In this document: one piece after another, positions 33,476 through 42,760 of the stretch
Position numbering within the stretch: the stretch's first letter is position 1
Layout: each line of letters begins with the position of its first letter
NCBI GenBank assembly: GCA_947482825.1
Contig: CANKMT010000015.1
Span: forward strand, 1-64,000
Source: Betaproteobacteria bacterium
GTDB taxonomy: Bacteria; Pseudomonadota; Gammaproteobacteria; Burkholderiales; SG8-39
Direction: 5' to 3'
Length of the DNA stretch: 64,000 bases
Position numbers and translations under genes: made by a program
Notes under the pieces: model-generated
Database searches by the model: none
What the model saw: the letters and a program-made list of their open reading frames with translations, nothing else
Told to the model about the DNA's origin: nothing

Positions 33476-34257
33476 GCGCGCGGCTCGAGGGAAAGATCGC
33501 CCTGATCACCGGAGCGGCGGGGGCGCAGGGCCGCGCCGCGGCGATGACTTTCGCGCAGCATGGCGCAAAGGTCGCGCTGGCCGATATCGACGAGGCGCGG
33601 GTGAACGCGGTCCGTGACGAGGTCGAGGCTGCAGGCGGCGAGGCATTCGCAATCGGTGTGGACGTTACCAGCGAGGACAGCGTGAGGCGCATGGTCGAGG
33701 CCTCGCTCGCCCATTTCGGGAAGCTCAACGTCCTCTACAACAACGCCGGCATCAACAACGGCGGGTCGACCGAAGCGGAGCGCGATGTCGACGTGGTGCG
33801 CCTGCCGCTGGAGATCTGGCAACGCATGCTGAACGTGAACCTGACCGGCGTGTTCCTGTGCTCGAAGCACGCGATTCCCGCGTTGATCAGCGCGGGCGGT
33901 GGGTCGGTGATCAACATTTCGTCGACCGCAGGCATCCTTGGCAGTTTGATCTCGGGGCACACCTATTCGGCTTCCAAAGGCGGACTGAACTCGCTGACGC
34001 GTTCGATGGCCGCGGCGTACGCAAAGCACAAGGTGCGGGTCAATGCGATCTGCCCCGGGTCGCTCGAACCATTGATGAAATTCGGCATCCCGCGCACGCC
34101 CGAGCGCCAGAAAATGCTCGAGGCGAACTACCCGATCGGGCGGCTGGGCACCCCGGATGACGTCGTTCAGCTCGCCGTGCACCTGGCCTCGGACGAGTCG
34201 AGCTGGACTACCGGGGCCATCATTCCTGTGGATGGCGGGTTTACCTCCACTTCCTGA
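33472..34257 (+). CDS. SDR family oxidoreductase
   Basis: A 261-residue classical SDR with TGAAGAQGRAAA (a variant cofactor loop), NNAGINNGG, the serine in NISSTAGI, YSASK and a C-terminal IPVDGGFTS. It overlaps the Bug receptor gene by four bases and precedes the TPP enzyme by five bases. The unit suggests uptake, dehydrogenation, and C-C cleavage or decarboxylation. Confidence 0.9.
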   Translation: MSARLEGKIALITGAAGAQGRAAAMTFAQHGAKVALADIDEARVNAVRDEVEAAGGEAFAIGVDVTSEDSVRRMVEASLAHFGKLNVLYNNAGINNGGSTEAERDVDVVRLPLEIWQRMLNVNLTGVFLCSKHAIPALISAGGGSVINISSTAGILGSLISGHTYSASKGGLNSLTRSMAAAYAKHKVRVNAICPGSLEPLMKFGIPRTPERQKMLEANYPIGRLGTPDDVVQLAVHLASDESSWTTGAIIPVDGGFTSTS

Positions 34258-34262
34258 GCCTC

Positions 34263-35987
34263 ATGAAAACCACCACATCCCAGACCGCCGCACGCTTCCT
34301 CCTCGACGGGTTGTCCGAGGCCGGCATCGAGTACCTGTTCTGCAATTTCGGCACCGACCACGCGCCGATCATCGAGGAAATGGCGCGCATGGATGCCGCG
34401 GGGCTGCCTTACCCGAAGTCGATCCTGTGCCCGCACGAGAACACGGCGATGCACATGGCCGGCGGCTACGCCCTGGTCACCGGGCGGGGGCAGGGCGTGA
34501 TGGTGCACGTCGATGTCGGCACCGCCAACGCCGCCATGGGCATGCACAACCTGTTCCGCACGCGCTTGCCCGTGATGCTGATGGCCGGCAAGGCGCCGTA
34601 CACGAGCCTGGGCGAACTGCCCGGCACGCGCGACGACTACGTCCATTTCGTGCAGGAACCCATGGACCAGGGCAGCATCGTGCGCCCCTTTGCCAAGTGG
34701 GAATACACGCTGCCGTCAGGCGCCGTGGCCAAGGAGACCGTTCGCCGCGCGCATACGCTCATGCAGAGCGACCCGCCCGGGCCGGTGCATCTGCTGTTCG
34801 CTCGCGAAACGCTGGCCGAACACTGGCAGCCCGAGGCGATCCGCTCGTACCCGGACTCGACACACTCGCCGCAGCGCCTGGGTGGTATCGATGCGGCGCG
34901 CATCGAGGCGTTGGCGGCGCGATTGCTGAAGTCGAAACGCCCGATGCTCGTCACCGGCTATGGCGGCAAGAGCAGGCGAACCTCGGAGGCGATCGAAAAG
35001 CTCTCGCGCCTCGCGGGCGTGCGCGTGTTCGAGAACGCGCCCGTGATCAACATCGGGCGCGAGTTTGCGGGCTTTGCGGGGTTTCGCGTTGCCGACTACC
35101 TGCCCAAAGCCGATTTCGGTCTCATCGTGGACACCGACGTGCCGTGGATCCCGCGCGACACCGCGCCGCATCCGGAGGCCTGGTGGACGCACATCGACAT
35201 CGACGTGGTGAAGAAATCGATTCCGATGTGGAGTTTTCCTGCGCAGGAGCGCATCGAAGCGAATGCAGGGCAGGTGCTGGAGCAACTCGCCGACGCGGTC
35301 GGGGTCATGGCGGGTGGGTCTTTCAAGGCCGCTGCAGCAGAGCGATGGAAAACGATGGAAGGCGAGTTCGCGACGCGCAAGAAGAAAACGGCGGACCTCG
35401 CTGCGGACCCGGGGACGCCGGGCGCCATCAACCCGGATTACTTCGCCGCCGAACTCGGCAAGCGCCTCGACCCGCAGGACACGATTCTGTCGGAGGCAGT
35501 GACCAACAATCCGGTGTTCGCGCGGCAGGTGCCGCGCCCCGTGGCCTGCACGATGATCCGCCACAGTGGCAGCGGGTTGGGCGCCGCGGGTGGGCTCGCC
35601 TTGGGCGTGAAGCTTGCCCGGCCGCAATACCGTTCGGTGCACATCGTCGGCGACGGCGGCTTCTACTTTGGTAACCTCGATTCGGTGTTCGCCGTCTCGC
35701 GCGAACACGGGCTGCCGATCTTCAGCATCATCGTCGACAACGCGGGCTGGAACGCGGTGAAGGATGCAACCTTGCGCGTTTACCCGAAAGGGACGGCGCT
35801 CGAGCGCGACGCCTTCCAGTCGCGTTTGCCGCAAGGCATGGACTTCTCCAAGCTCGCCCTCGTGAGCGGCGCCTACGGGGAGTGTCTCTCCGACCCGGCG
35901 GACACGGGCGCCGCGATCGAGCGGTGCCTGGCGGCGCTCGAGGAGGGTCGCAGCGCCTTGTTGCACGTCAAAGTCACGCCAATCTAG
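34263..35987 (+). CDS. Thiamine-diphosphate-dependent enzyme (acetolactate synthase-like)
   Basis: A 574-residue ThDP enzyme of the ILV/benzoylformate-decarboxylase superfamily. The N-terminal PYR domain has the catalytic glutamate E59 in LCPHENTAMHMAGGYA. The C-terminal PP domain has the diphosphate-binding GDGGFYFGN (near residue 462) ending with VDNAGWN. The central domain holds the linker TGYGGKSRRTSEAIEKL. It may be a decarboxylase or a carboligase of a 2-oxo acid. It follows the SDR by five bases; substrate not identifiable. Confidence 0.85.
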   Translation: MKTTTSQTAARFLLDGLSEAGIEYLFCNFGTDHAPIIEEMARMDAAGLPYPKSILCPHENTAMHMAGGYALVTGRGQGVMVHVDVGTANAAMGMHNLFRTRLPVMLMAGKAPYTSLGELPGTRDDYVHFVQEPMDQGSIVRPFAKWEYTLPSGAVAKETVRRAHTLMQSDPPGPVHLLFARETLAEHWQPEAIRSYPDSTHSPQRLGGIDAARIEALAARLLKSKRPMLVTGYGGKSRRTSEAIEKLSRLAGVRVFENAPVINIGREFAGFAGFRVADYLPKADFGLIVDTDVPWIPRDTAPHPEAWWTHIDIDVVKKSIPMWSFPAQERIEANAGQVLEQLADAVGVMAGGSFKAAAAERWKTMEGEFATRKKKTADLAADPGTPGAINPDYFAAELGKRLDPQDTILSEAVTNNPVFARQVPRPVACTMIRHSGSGLGAAGGLALGVKLARPQYRSVHIVGDGGFYFGNLDSVFAVSREHGLPIFSIIVDNAGWNAVKDATLRVYPKGTALERDAFQSRLPQGMDFSKLALVSGAYGECLSDPADTGAAIERCLAALEEGRSALLHVKVTPI

Positions 35988-35995
35988 GGCGGGCG

Positions 35996-36880
35996 ATGGT
36001 CCGCGACGAACGGCTCAAGGGCCTCGCTTTCATGGTGGGTGCGTCAGTCTGCTTTTCTACCGGCGGCCTGCTGGTGAGGCTGGTCGAATCCACGCCGCCG
36101 GCCGCGCTGGTGGTGTTGCGGTGTGCCGTCATGTTCGTGTTTCTCGCCGCATTGCTGGTGGTCCGGCACGGCCGCGGCGTCGCGGGGAGGGTGCGCGAAG
36201 GCGGCCGTTCCGGCGTGGTCTCCGCGCTGTTCCTTGCGGCGGTGTTCTGCCTGTTCATCTTCGCGGTCACCCGCACGAGCGTCGCGAACGCAGCGGCGTT
36301 GATGAGCACTGGTCCGCTCATGCTGACGGTCGCCGCCTGGGTGTTCCTCGGCGAGAAGCCGCGGGTTGCGACGTGGCTCGCGATTGCCGCGGCGCTGGGC
36401 GGAATCGGGCTGATGTTCGCCGACGGGATCGGTAGTGGCGGGGTGATCGCAGGCAACCTGCTTGCGCTCTGCATTCCGGTGAGTTTCACCGTGAGCTACA
36501 TCCTCCTGCGCCGCTCGCCGGCGCGGCTCGACCCGACGACTACCTCGATGCTTGCGGCGTTGTTCGCGGCGCTGGCCGTGCTGCCGTTTGCCTGGCCGGT
36601 CGCGTGGCCTGCAGGCGACCTGCCGGTGATCGTCACCATGGGCGTGGCCCAGACTGGCCTGGGCCTTGCGCTGATGTCGCAGGCGATCAACCGCCTGTCG
36701 GCCGGCGAACTGGGGATGGTCGGGCTGCTCGAGATGGCGCTCGCCCCGGTGTGGGTGTGGCTGGTCCTGGGCGAGCGGCCGACGGACGCCGCGCTCGCGG
36801 GCGGGGTCATCGTGGTCGGTGCGGTGTTCCTCGACCAGTTGCAGGCGCTGGGCCGGCGGCCCCGAATCAGTCAGTTGTAG
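35996..36880 (+). CDS. EamA/DMT-superfamily transporter
   Basis: A 294-residue inner-membrane protein with about ten helices in two EamA repeats. The repeats carry GGLLVRLVESTPPAALVVLR near the start, AALMSTGPLMLTVAAWVFLGEKP at the end of repeat 1 and GMVGLLEMALAPVWVWLVLGERP at the end of repeat 2. It is probably an exporter of a metabolite or amino acid. It lies eight bases after the ThDP gene, and its 3' end overlaps the convergent decarboxylase gene by ten bases. Confidence 0.88.
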   Translation: MVRDERLKGLAFMVGASVCFSTGGLLVRLVESTPPAALVVLRCAVMFVFLAALLVVRHGRGVAGRVREGGRSGVVSALFLAAVFCLFIFAVTRTSVANAAALMSTGPLMLTVAAWVFLGEKPRVATWLAIAAALGGIGLMFADGIGSGGVIAGNLLALCIPVSFTVSYILLRRSPARLDPTTTSMLAALFAALAVLPFAWPVAWPAGDLPVIVTMGVAQTGLGLALMSQAINRLSAGELGMVGLLEMALAPVWVWLVLGERPTDAALAGGVIVVGAVFLDQLQALGRRPRISQL

Positions 36881-38130
36881 CGCGCCTCGGCGCGTTGCGA
36901 TGCCGGGGTCTCGCCCGCTTCTCGGATGGCTGCGGCCAGGTCGGCCAGATATCGCTCAGCGATGCCGACGTGCACACCGTTCAGCGCGATATGGATTCCG
37001 CGCGGCTCCTTCGTGCGCCCCACGACCCAGCCGCGCCGCGAGAGCGACTGCGCAATGGCTTCGATGTCGGGCGCGGGTTGCGCGCTGGTGTAGAGCAGGA
37101 TAGTCGATTCGGAGGGCCGCACAACCGTGAGCCCCGGGATCGCCTCGATGCCGGCGACCAGGCGGCGCTTTTCGTCGAGCACCCGGCGCACGGCTTCACG
37201 GTAGCCTGCGGCACCCAGGCTGTTGAGGGCTGCCCAGGCGGCGGCGATTGCGCCGGCAGGGCGCGAACCCGAGAAAGTGTCCGTAGCGTAGGTGCCGTGC
37301 GGCCAGTTGGAGGACGAGAAACGCTGATGGGACTTCAGGCGTTCCTCACGCAGAAGAAACAGTGAGGCGCCCTTGGCCGCATAGCCATACTTGTGCAGAT
37401 CGGCCGACAGACTGGTGGCGCCAGGCACCGTGAAATCGAACTTCGTAATCGGTTCGCCGAGATCGCGCGCGAAGGGCGCGGTCAGGCCGCCGAAACAGGC
37501 GTCCACATGCATCCAGACACCGTGGCGCTGCGCCAGAGCGCCGAGTTCCTCGAAGGAATCGAAACATCCATGGGTATAGCCGGGCGCCGAGCCGGCGATC
37601 AGGCAGGTGGAAGCATCGATTGCACCCTCCATTGCCGCCACGTCGGCGCGAAATCCCGCCGCGAGCGGCACGCGGCGAATCTCGAGATCGAGGTAATGGG
37701 CTGCCTTGTCGAAAGCCGGGTGCGCGCTGTATGGCAGCACCGCGTTGAGCCGGCCGGTGCCGCCGCGCTCGGCGCGAAACCAGTCACGCGCGGTCTTGAC
37801 CGCGAGGAACAGGCTCTCGGTGCCGCCGCTGGTGAAGCTGCCGGCGGCTCCCGCCGGCGCGTTGAACAGCGCGAGGCCCATGGCGATGACCTCCGACTCC
37901 AGCCGTGCGAGACCGGGGAAGACGCGCATGCCCAGCCCGTTCTCCGAGAAGTACATCGCGTAGGCTTCGCGCACCGCGTGGTCGGTGGCCTCATCGAGAT
38001 GGAACACGAACGCGGGCAGACGCCCGCCGCGCCAGTCGCCTTCCCCCGCGTGCAGAGCCTCGAGTTCGGCGCGCAGCTCGGCCCAGGGGCGGCCGCGCTC
38101 CGGCAGGCTGGTCATCGGCTTCGTTTTCAT
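36871..38130 (-). CDS. PLP-dependent decarboxylase/lyase (group II, DPL1-like)
   Basis: A 419-residue fold-type I PLP enzyme similar to sphingosine-1-phosphate lyase and glutamate-decarboxylase relatives. It has GSFTSGGTESLFLAVKTAR (phosphate binding), MHVDACFGGL with D210, and SLSADLHKYGYAAKG with the PLP lysine K247. The DLHKYG motif distinguishes it from class V enzymes. It probably decarboxylates an amino acid or cleaves an amino alcohol. It is convergent with the EamA gene and divergent from the Rieske gene. Confidence 0.88.
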   Translation of the reverse strand: MKTKPMTSLPERGRPWAELRAELEALHAGEGDWRGGRLPAFVFHLDEATDHAVREAYAMYFSENGLGMRVFPGLARLESEVIAMGLALFNAPAGAAGSFTSGGTESLFLAVKTARDWFRAERGGTGRLNAVLPYSAHPAFDKAAHYLDLEIRRVPLAAGFRADVAAMEGAIDASTCLIAGSAPGYTHGCFDSFEELGALAQRHGVWMHVDACFGGLTAPFARDLGEPITKFDFTVPGATSLSADLHKYGYAAKGASLFLLREERLKSHQRFSSSNWPHGTYATDTFSGSRPAGAIAAAWAALNSLGAAGYREAVRRVLDEKRRLVAGIEAIPGLTVVRPSESTILLYTSAQPAPDIEAIAQSLSRRGWVVGRTKEPRGIHIALNGVHVGIAERYLADLAAAIREAGETPASQRAEARYN

Positions 38131-38232
38131 GGTTTCCTCCGAAAATGTGGCCGTTACAGAGTGTGCGTTGCGGCTGCCTTCCGGGCAACACGCGAGTAGA
38201 CACGGGTGGACAAGGCAGGGCAGAGTACACAG

Positions 38233-39243
38233 ATGAACCAGGAAACTTCAAGCGCCAGTAACAAGCGAATGCGGACGCTGCGCCACTGCTGGCACCCGGT
38301 CGCGTACGCGCATGCAATTACGGACGCACCGTGCGCGTCGATGCTGCTCGGTGAGCCTCTCGTGCTTTGGCGCGATGCGAATGGCCGGATCCGCGTGTTG
38401 CGCGATGCGTGCGTCCATCGCGGCACGGCGTTGTCGCTCGGGCGCGTCGAGGCGGGGGAAATCGTCTGCCCCTATCACGGCTGGCGCTACGACACGGAAG
38501 GGCGCTGCACGCGGATCCCGCAACTTCAGGAACCCGGCCGTGTGCCGCCGAAAGCCCGCGTGGATTGCTTTCGCGCACAAGAAAAGCATGGCCTCATCTG
38601 GGTCGCGCTGGAAGAACCGCGCTGGGAGTTGCCGCAGATCCCGGAATTCGAGGACCCGAAATGGAAAGTGGTGCGGACCGGACCGTTTGCCTGGAACTGC
38701 GACGCTTCGCGCCAGTTGGAGAACTTCACCGACTTCGGGCACTTCGCGTTCGTGCATCCGGGCCTGTTGGGTGATCCTGCCAAGCCGGTGGTCGTGCCTT
38801 ACACGGTCGAGATCGAGGGTCCTGTCGTGCGCTACAGCTACGGCCGCCCGGACCAGAAGAACACGGACAGTTTTCCGGTGTTCACCGAAGCAGAACGCAA
38901 GGACGAACTTCGCCGCACGCGCTATGCGATTCATCTGCCTTTCACGCTGGTCGAGCATATCGACTGGGGCGATGCGGACGGCCTGGTGTACCTGTTCGTT
39001 TCCCAGCCCGTGGACGAGGACCATTGCATCGGCTACTGCCTGGTCGCGCGCAACTACAATTTCGACCAGCCCGATGCGGTGATGCAGGAGTTCGAGCGCA
39101 CGATCTTCGGGCAGGACCAGCGGATCGTCGAGTCGCAGCGACCCTCCATCGTGCCGTTCGATGCGCAGGCCGAGATGCATTTGAAGTTCGACGCGGTGGC
39201 GATGAGCTACCGGCGCGCCACGCGCGAGCAGGGGTTGGACTGA
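38233..39243 (+). CDS. Rieske non-haem iron oxygenase, large subunit
   Basis: A 336-residue oxygenase of the vanillate-demethylase/PobA-like group. The Rieske cluster ligands are C60-x-H62 and C79-x2-H82 (DACVHRGTALS, VCPYHGW). The catalytic iron ligands are in NFTDFGHFAFVHPG (H170, H175, with D167 as bridge). Such enzymes do O-demethylation or hydroxylation of aromatic acids with a reductase. No reductase gene lies next to it here. ATG 38233 was chosen; GTG 38206 is possible. The gene stands alone, divergent from the decarboxylase. Confidence 0.9.
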   Translation: MNQETSSASNKRMRTLRHCWHPVAYAHAITDAPCASMLLGEPLVLWRDANGRIRVLRDACVHRGTALSLGRVEAGEIVCPYHGWRYDTEGRCTRIPQLQEPGRVPPKARVDCFRAQEKHGLIWVALEEPRWELPQIPEFEDPKWKVVRTGPFAWNCDASRQLENFTDFGHFAFVHPGLLGDPAKPVVVPYTVEIEGPVVRYSYGRPDQKNTDSFPVFTEAERKDELRRTRYAIHLPFTLVEHIDWGDADGLVYLFVSQPVDEDHCIGYCLVARNYNFDQPDAVMQEFERTIFGQDQRIVESQRPSIVPFDAQAEMHLKFDAVAMSYRRATREQGLD

Positions 39244-39278
39244 GCGCCCGGCCCGGTGACGCGGGCCTGCAGCCGAAA

Positions 39279-39347
39279 CAGGCAATGCTGCCATTTTTTG
39301 CCATAGCCCCGCGTGGATATTGGCTTTCCTGTCGGAATGCTGCCATC
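39279..39347 (-). repeat. Dispersed 63-base repeat, copy 1
   Basis: Two 11-base direct repeats (AATGCTGCCAT at 39284-39294 and 39336-39346), 52 bases apart, flank a core containing CCGCGTGGATATTGGCTTT. The same arrangement recurs in opposite orientation at 50181-50243, with the same 52-base spacing. It lies 36 bases after the Rieske gene stop. Function unknown. Confidence 0.75.
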
Positions 39348-39377
39348 GCCCAGGTGGCCGATGGAGTCAAGCTACCG

Positions 39378-39441
39378 TAATCCGGTCTAATCCGGTTTAT
39401 ATTCCGGTTTATAATCAGGTCTAATCCGGTGAATATTCGGG
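39378..39441 (+). promoter_or_regulatory. Phased iterons upstream of the Fic gene
   Basis: Six copies of a 9-base unit, TAATCCGGT or a close variant, start at 39378, 39388, 39400, 39412, 39422 and about 39434. Spacings are 10, 12, 12, 10 and 12 bases, so they lie roughly on one face of the helix. They end five bases before the Fic start. The AT-rich array is unlike the surrounding DNA and probably binds the protein that controls the Fic gene, perhaps the Fic protein's own C-terminal winged helix. Confidence 0.6.
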
Positions 39442-39445
39442 TGCC

Positions 39446-40492
39446 ATGAAGACTGAAACCATCCAAATCACGCCAGAGCTGCTCATCCTGTTGAGCGAAC
39501 TGGACGAGTTCAAGGGCGCTTGGCGTGCCCTGGGAACGCTGGCGCCTGAGCGATTGAGTGCGCTGCGGCATGTGGCCACGATCGAAAGCATCGGGTCATC
39601 CACCCGCATTGAAGGCAGCAAGCTAAGCGACCGCGAAGTCGGGCACCTGCTGTCGAGGCTCGAAATCAAGAAATTCGACAGCCGAGACGAACAGGAAGTC
39701 GCCGGCTACGCCGAGACCATGGAAACGGTTTTCCATTCTTTTGCGGACATCCCAGTCACCGAGAACCACCTCAAGCAACTGCACCGGGACCTCCTTCGAT
39801 ACAGCCACAAAGATGAGCGTCACCGCGGCGATTACAAAAAACTGCCCAACAACGTCGTTGCTTTCGACGCCGCGGGCAAGATGGTCGGCGCGGTGTTCGA
39901 GACGGCCTCGCCGTTTGACACCCCGCGCCGAATGAGCGAACTGGTTGCGTGGCTGAGAGATGCGCGGGAAATCGGCAGGCTTCATCCGCTGCTGATAGTG
40001 GCGGTGTTCACCGTCACTTTCCTGGAGATTCATCCCTTCCAGGACGGCAACGGACGCTTGAGTCGTATCTTGACCACGCTATTGCTGCTGCAGGCAGGCT
40101 ACGCTTATGTGCCCTACAGCTCGCTGGAAAGCGTCATTGAGCACAGCAAGGAAGGCTATTACCTCGCCTTGCGCCAAACACAACAATCCATTCATAGCGA
40201 GGCGCCCGATTGGCAGCCTTGGCTTATGTTCTTCATGCGGGCTTTGCAGCAACAAAAGCGGCGCCTTGCAGCCAAAGTCGAAAGGGAAAAGGGGGCTTTC
40301 GCGACACTGCCCGCGTTGGCCGTCAAGATATTGGATTACGTTCGCGATCATGGCCGTGTGACATCGCGCGACATGGTTCGCGATTCTGGCGCCAGTCCGA
40401 ACACGTTGAAGACGATGTTCGGCGCCTTGGTCAAGAAGGGGTTGCTGGTCCGACATGGTGGCGGTCGCTCAATTTGGTACGGACTTCCCTGA
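39446..40492 (+). CDS. Fic-domain adenylyltransferase with C-terminal winged helix
   Basis: A 348-residue class II Fic protein. The inhibitory helix motif SSTRIEG (S52 to G57) lies near the N-terminus. The catalytic loop HPFQDGNGRLSR has H196 and R204, a canonical Fic signature. Residues about 290-348 form a winged helix (KILDYVRDHGRVTSRDMVRD, then NTLKTMFGALVKKGLLVR). It would transfer AMP (or another NMP) to a target protein and may bind DNA. It lies behind an iteron array and before an acyl-CoA ligase, and has no separate antitoxin. Confidence 0.93.
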   Translation: MKTETIQITPELLILLSELDEFKGAWRALGTLAPERLSALRHVATIESIGSSTRIEGSKLSDREVGHLLSRLEIKKFDSRDEQEVAGYAETMETVFHSFADIPVTENHLKQLHRDLLRYSHKDERHRGDYKKLPNNVVAFDAAGKMVGAVFETASPFDTPRRMSELVAWLRDAREIGRLHPLLIVAVFTVTFLEIHPFQDGNGRLSRILTTLLLLQAGYAYVPYSSLESVIEHSKEGYYLALRQTQQSIHSEAPDWQPWLMFFMRALQQQKRRLAAKVEREKGAFATLPALAVKILDYVRDHGRVTSRDMVRDSGASPNTLKTMFGALVKKGLLVRHGGGRSIWYGLP

Positions 40493-40506
40493 CTAAAGTA
40501 GGCCCT

Positions 40507-42105
40507 ATGGACCTACCCCCCGACGAAACCTGCGTGCTCGGTCCCGCCCTGCGGCGCCAGGCGCGCGAGCGCGGCGGCCAGGTGTTCGTGCGCTTTGCCG
40601 AAGGCGGCGAATGGACCTATGCGCAAACCCTCGCGCAGGCCGGACGTTGCGCGGCGGGACTGGCACGTCTCGGCGTCCGGCAAGGCGACCGTGTCTTCGT
40701 GTGGCTGCCCAACGGCGCCGACATGCTGCGCGTATGGTTCGGCATCAATCTGCTGGGCGCGGTGCTTGTTCCGATCAACACGGCCTACAAAGGAACGTTG
40801 CTCGCGCATGTGGCCGCGAGCTCTGGCGCCACGCTGGCGGTTGTCCACGCAGGATTGGTGTCGCGGTTCGAAACCAGTGGCATCGGCGTGCTCAGGAGGA
40901 TCGTTGTCTTGGGCGGGAGCGGCAGTGCCAGAGCGCCCGCAGGCCTCGAGGTTCTCGATCCATCGAGCCTCGACGCCAATCCGGCACCCGAACTGGCCGA
41001 TATCCGCCCGCGCCCCTGGGATCTTCAGGCGCTCGTCTACACTTCAGGCACCACCGGCGCCTCCAAAGGCGTGCTCACGCCGTACTTTCACCTCGCGCAG
41101 ATGGCTGTCGCCGGGCGCGAGATGGTCACCGCCTTGGATCGGCGGCTGGTCAACCTGCCGCTCTTTCATTCCGGCGGACTGCTCGGGGTCTACGGCATGC
41201 TGCTGACCGGCGGATCGATCGCGCTGGCCGAGAGCTTCAACACCGCCACGTTCTGGCGAACGGTGCGCGAAACGCGCTGCACCGTGTGCACGTTGCTAGG
41301 CGCGATGGTCGCCTTCCTGATGAAGGCCCCGCCGGGCCCCGAGGACCGTGACCACGCGCTGCGCATCGTGTCGTTGGTGCCGTTGCCTAAAGGTGCACAA
41401 GCGTTCGCCGAGCGATTCGGCGTCACGGTCCACACCAACTACAACTCGACCGAAACCAGCAACTGCCTGGTGTCGGGACCGAATCCCACGCGAGCAGGTC
41501 TGTGCGGGCGGCCGAGGCCGGGGGTCGAGGCGCGCCTGGTCGACGCCAACGACTTCGAGGTGCCGACAGACGAGGTGGGCGAACTGGTGTTGCGCACCGC
41601 GCTGCCCTGGGCAATGACACCTGGCTACCAGGATGACGCCGAGGCCACGGCAGTGCTGTGGCGCAACGGTTGGCTGCACACCGGGGACTTGTTCCGGCGC
41701 GATCCGAGCGGCGACTACTATTTCATCGACCGCGGCAAGGACGCAATCCGCCGCAGGGGGGAGAACATCTCTTCGTACGAAGTCGAGATCGAGTTGCTCG
41801 CCCACTCGGGCGTTCGCGAAGCGGCGGTGGTTGCGGTGGCGAGCGACCTGGGCGAGGACGAAGTGCTGGCGATCGTCGCGCCGCGCCCCGGTGTTCGCAT
41901 CGACTGCGCGGAGTTGCTCGAATTCCTGCGCCCGCGCATGGCGCATTTCATGTTGCCGCGCTACATCCGGGTGGTGGAGGACCTGCCGCGCACCCCGACC
42001 CACAAGGTGCAGAAATTCGTTCTGCGCGCGCTGGGCTGCGCGCCCGGCACCTGGGACCGCGAGGCCGCGGGCATCGTGGTCAAGCGCGAGAAGCTGGAGG
42101 GCTGA
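40507..42105 (+). CDS. AMP-dependent acyl-CoA synthetase/ligase
   Basis: A 532-residue ANL ligase with ALVYTSGTTGASKGVLTPYF near residue 185, TNYNSTETSN near 315, HTGDLF near 400, DRGKDAIRRRGENISSYEVE and a C-terminal catalytic lysine in TPTHKVQKF. The STETSN and GENISSYEVE motifs resemble crotonobetaine/carnitine-CoA-ligase relatives (CaiC). It lies 14 bases after the Fic gene and is convergent with a MaoC hydratase. Substrate unknown. Confidence 0.9.
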   Translation: MDLPPDETCVLGPALRRQARERGGQVFVRFAEGGEWTYAQTLAQAGRCAAGLARLGVRQGDRVFVWLPNGADMLRVWFGINLLGAVLVPINTAYKGTLLAHVAASSGATLAVVHAGLVSRFETSGIGVLRRIVVLGGSGSARAPAGLEVLDPSSLDANPAPELADIRPRPWDLQALVYTSGTTGASKGVLTPYFHLAQMAVAGREMVTALDRRLVNLPLFHSGGLLGVYGMLLTGGSIALAESFNTATFWRTVRETRCTVCTLLGAMVAFLMKAPPGPEDRDHALRIVSLVPLPKGAQAFAERFGVTVHTNYNSTETSNCLVSGPNPTRAGLCGRPRPGVEARLVDANDFEVPTDEVGELVLRTALPWAMTPGYQDDAEATAVLWRNGWLHTGDLFRRDPSGDYYFIDRGKDAIRRRGENISSYEVEIELLAHSGVREAAVVAVASDLGEDEVLAIVAPRPGVRIDCAELLEFLRPRMAHFMLPRYIRVVEDLPRTPTHKVQKFVLRALGCAPGTWDREAAGIVVKREKLEG

Positions 42106-42117
42106 GCCCCGCGGGCT

Positions 42118-42594
42118 TCAGGCAGGCCTTCGCTTGTACATCGAGGTGGCCTCCAGCGTGTGCACCACTTCGCCGCGCTGGTTTACCACCTCGCGCACGA
42201 AAGTCACGATGCCCTGGTGCGGCTTGCTGGTGGTCTTCTTCTCCTTCACCTTCGCCACCACATGGATCGTGTCGCCGTGCTTGACCGGCGCATGCACACG
42301 CCACTTGTCCACGCCGAGCATCGCGATGATGGTGCCGTCGTTGAGGCCCATCTGGACCAGCAATCCCGCCGCAATCGCGAAGATCAGCGGCCCGTGCGCG
42401 ATCGGCTCGCCGTAGGGCTGCTCGCGGCAGTACTCGAAGTCCACGTGCGGCGGGTTGAAGTCGCCCGACAGGCAGGCGAAATTGATGATGTCGGTCTGCG
42501 TAATCGTCCGGCGCGGGGAGACGAACGTGGCGCCGATCTCGAAGTCCTCGAAATATTTTCCTCGCGGCTCGTAGGCGGGTGCGCTGCTGTTCAT
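42118..42594 (-). CDS. MaoC-family (hot-dog fold) hydratase
   Basis: A 158-residue MaoC-like protein. It has the hydratase motif FACLSGDFNPPHVDFEYC, whose Asp and His form the active site, and PIAHGPLIFAIAAGL. R-specific enoyl-CoA hydratases share these. It converges with the acyl-CoA ligase (12-base gap) and probably acts on a product of that route. Full family length. Confidence 0.88.
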   Translation of the reverse strand: MNSSAPAYEPRGKYFEDFEIGATFVSPRRTITQTDIINFACLSGDFNPPHVDFEYCREQPYGEPIAHGPLIFAIAAGLLVQMGLNDGTIIAMLGVDKWRVHAPVKHGDTIHVVAKVKEKKTTSKPHQGIVTFVREVVNQRGEVVHTLEATSMYKRRPA

Positions 42595-42720
42595 GGCTCT
42601 GTCTCCAGGCGTGGGACTGCGGAGCGGAAATTATGCGCCGCCGGGGAACGTGCCGGCGGCGCGAAGAGCGAAACGAGGTTCGTTGGGAGCAGGCAGGGTT
42701 CTGAAAAAAATGGCTATAAC

Positions 42721-42753
42721 TCCACTTTACTCATGAGTAAAGTGGACTATAAT
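42721..42753 (+). promoter_or_regulatory. Perfect 26-bp palindrome overlapping the promoter of the AAA gene
   Basis: Bases 42721-42746 form a perfect palindrome; the left half is TCCACTTTACTCA and the right half its complement. It spans the -35 region (TTTACT, 42726-42731) and abuts TATAAT at 42748-42753. The ATG at 42761 lies only seven bases beyond the -10 box, so the transcript is probably leaderless. A bound dimer or tetramer would block polymerase completely. Confidence 0.75.
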
Positions 42754-42760
42754 CTACTTT

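Noticed and set aside
39279..39441. Possible CRISPR-like arrays: the direct repeats behind the Rieske gene and the iterons before the Fic gene
   Set aside because: Repeat units are only 9-11 bases with tiny or single spacers, and no cas genes are present.
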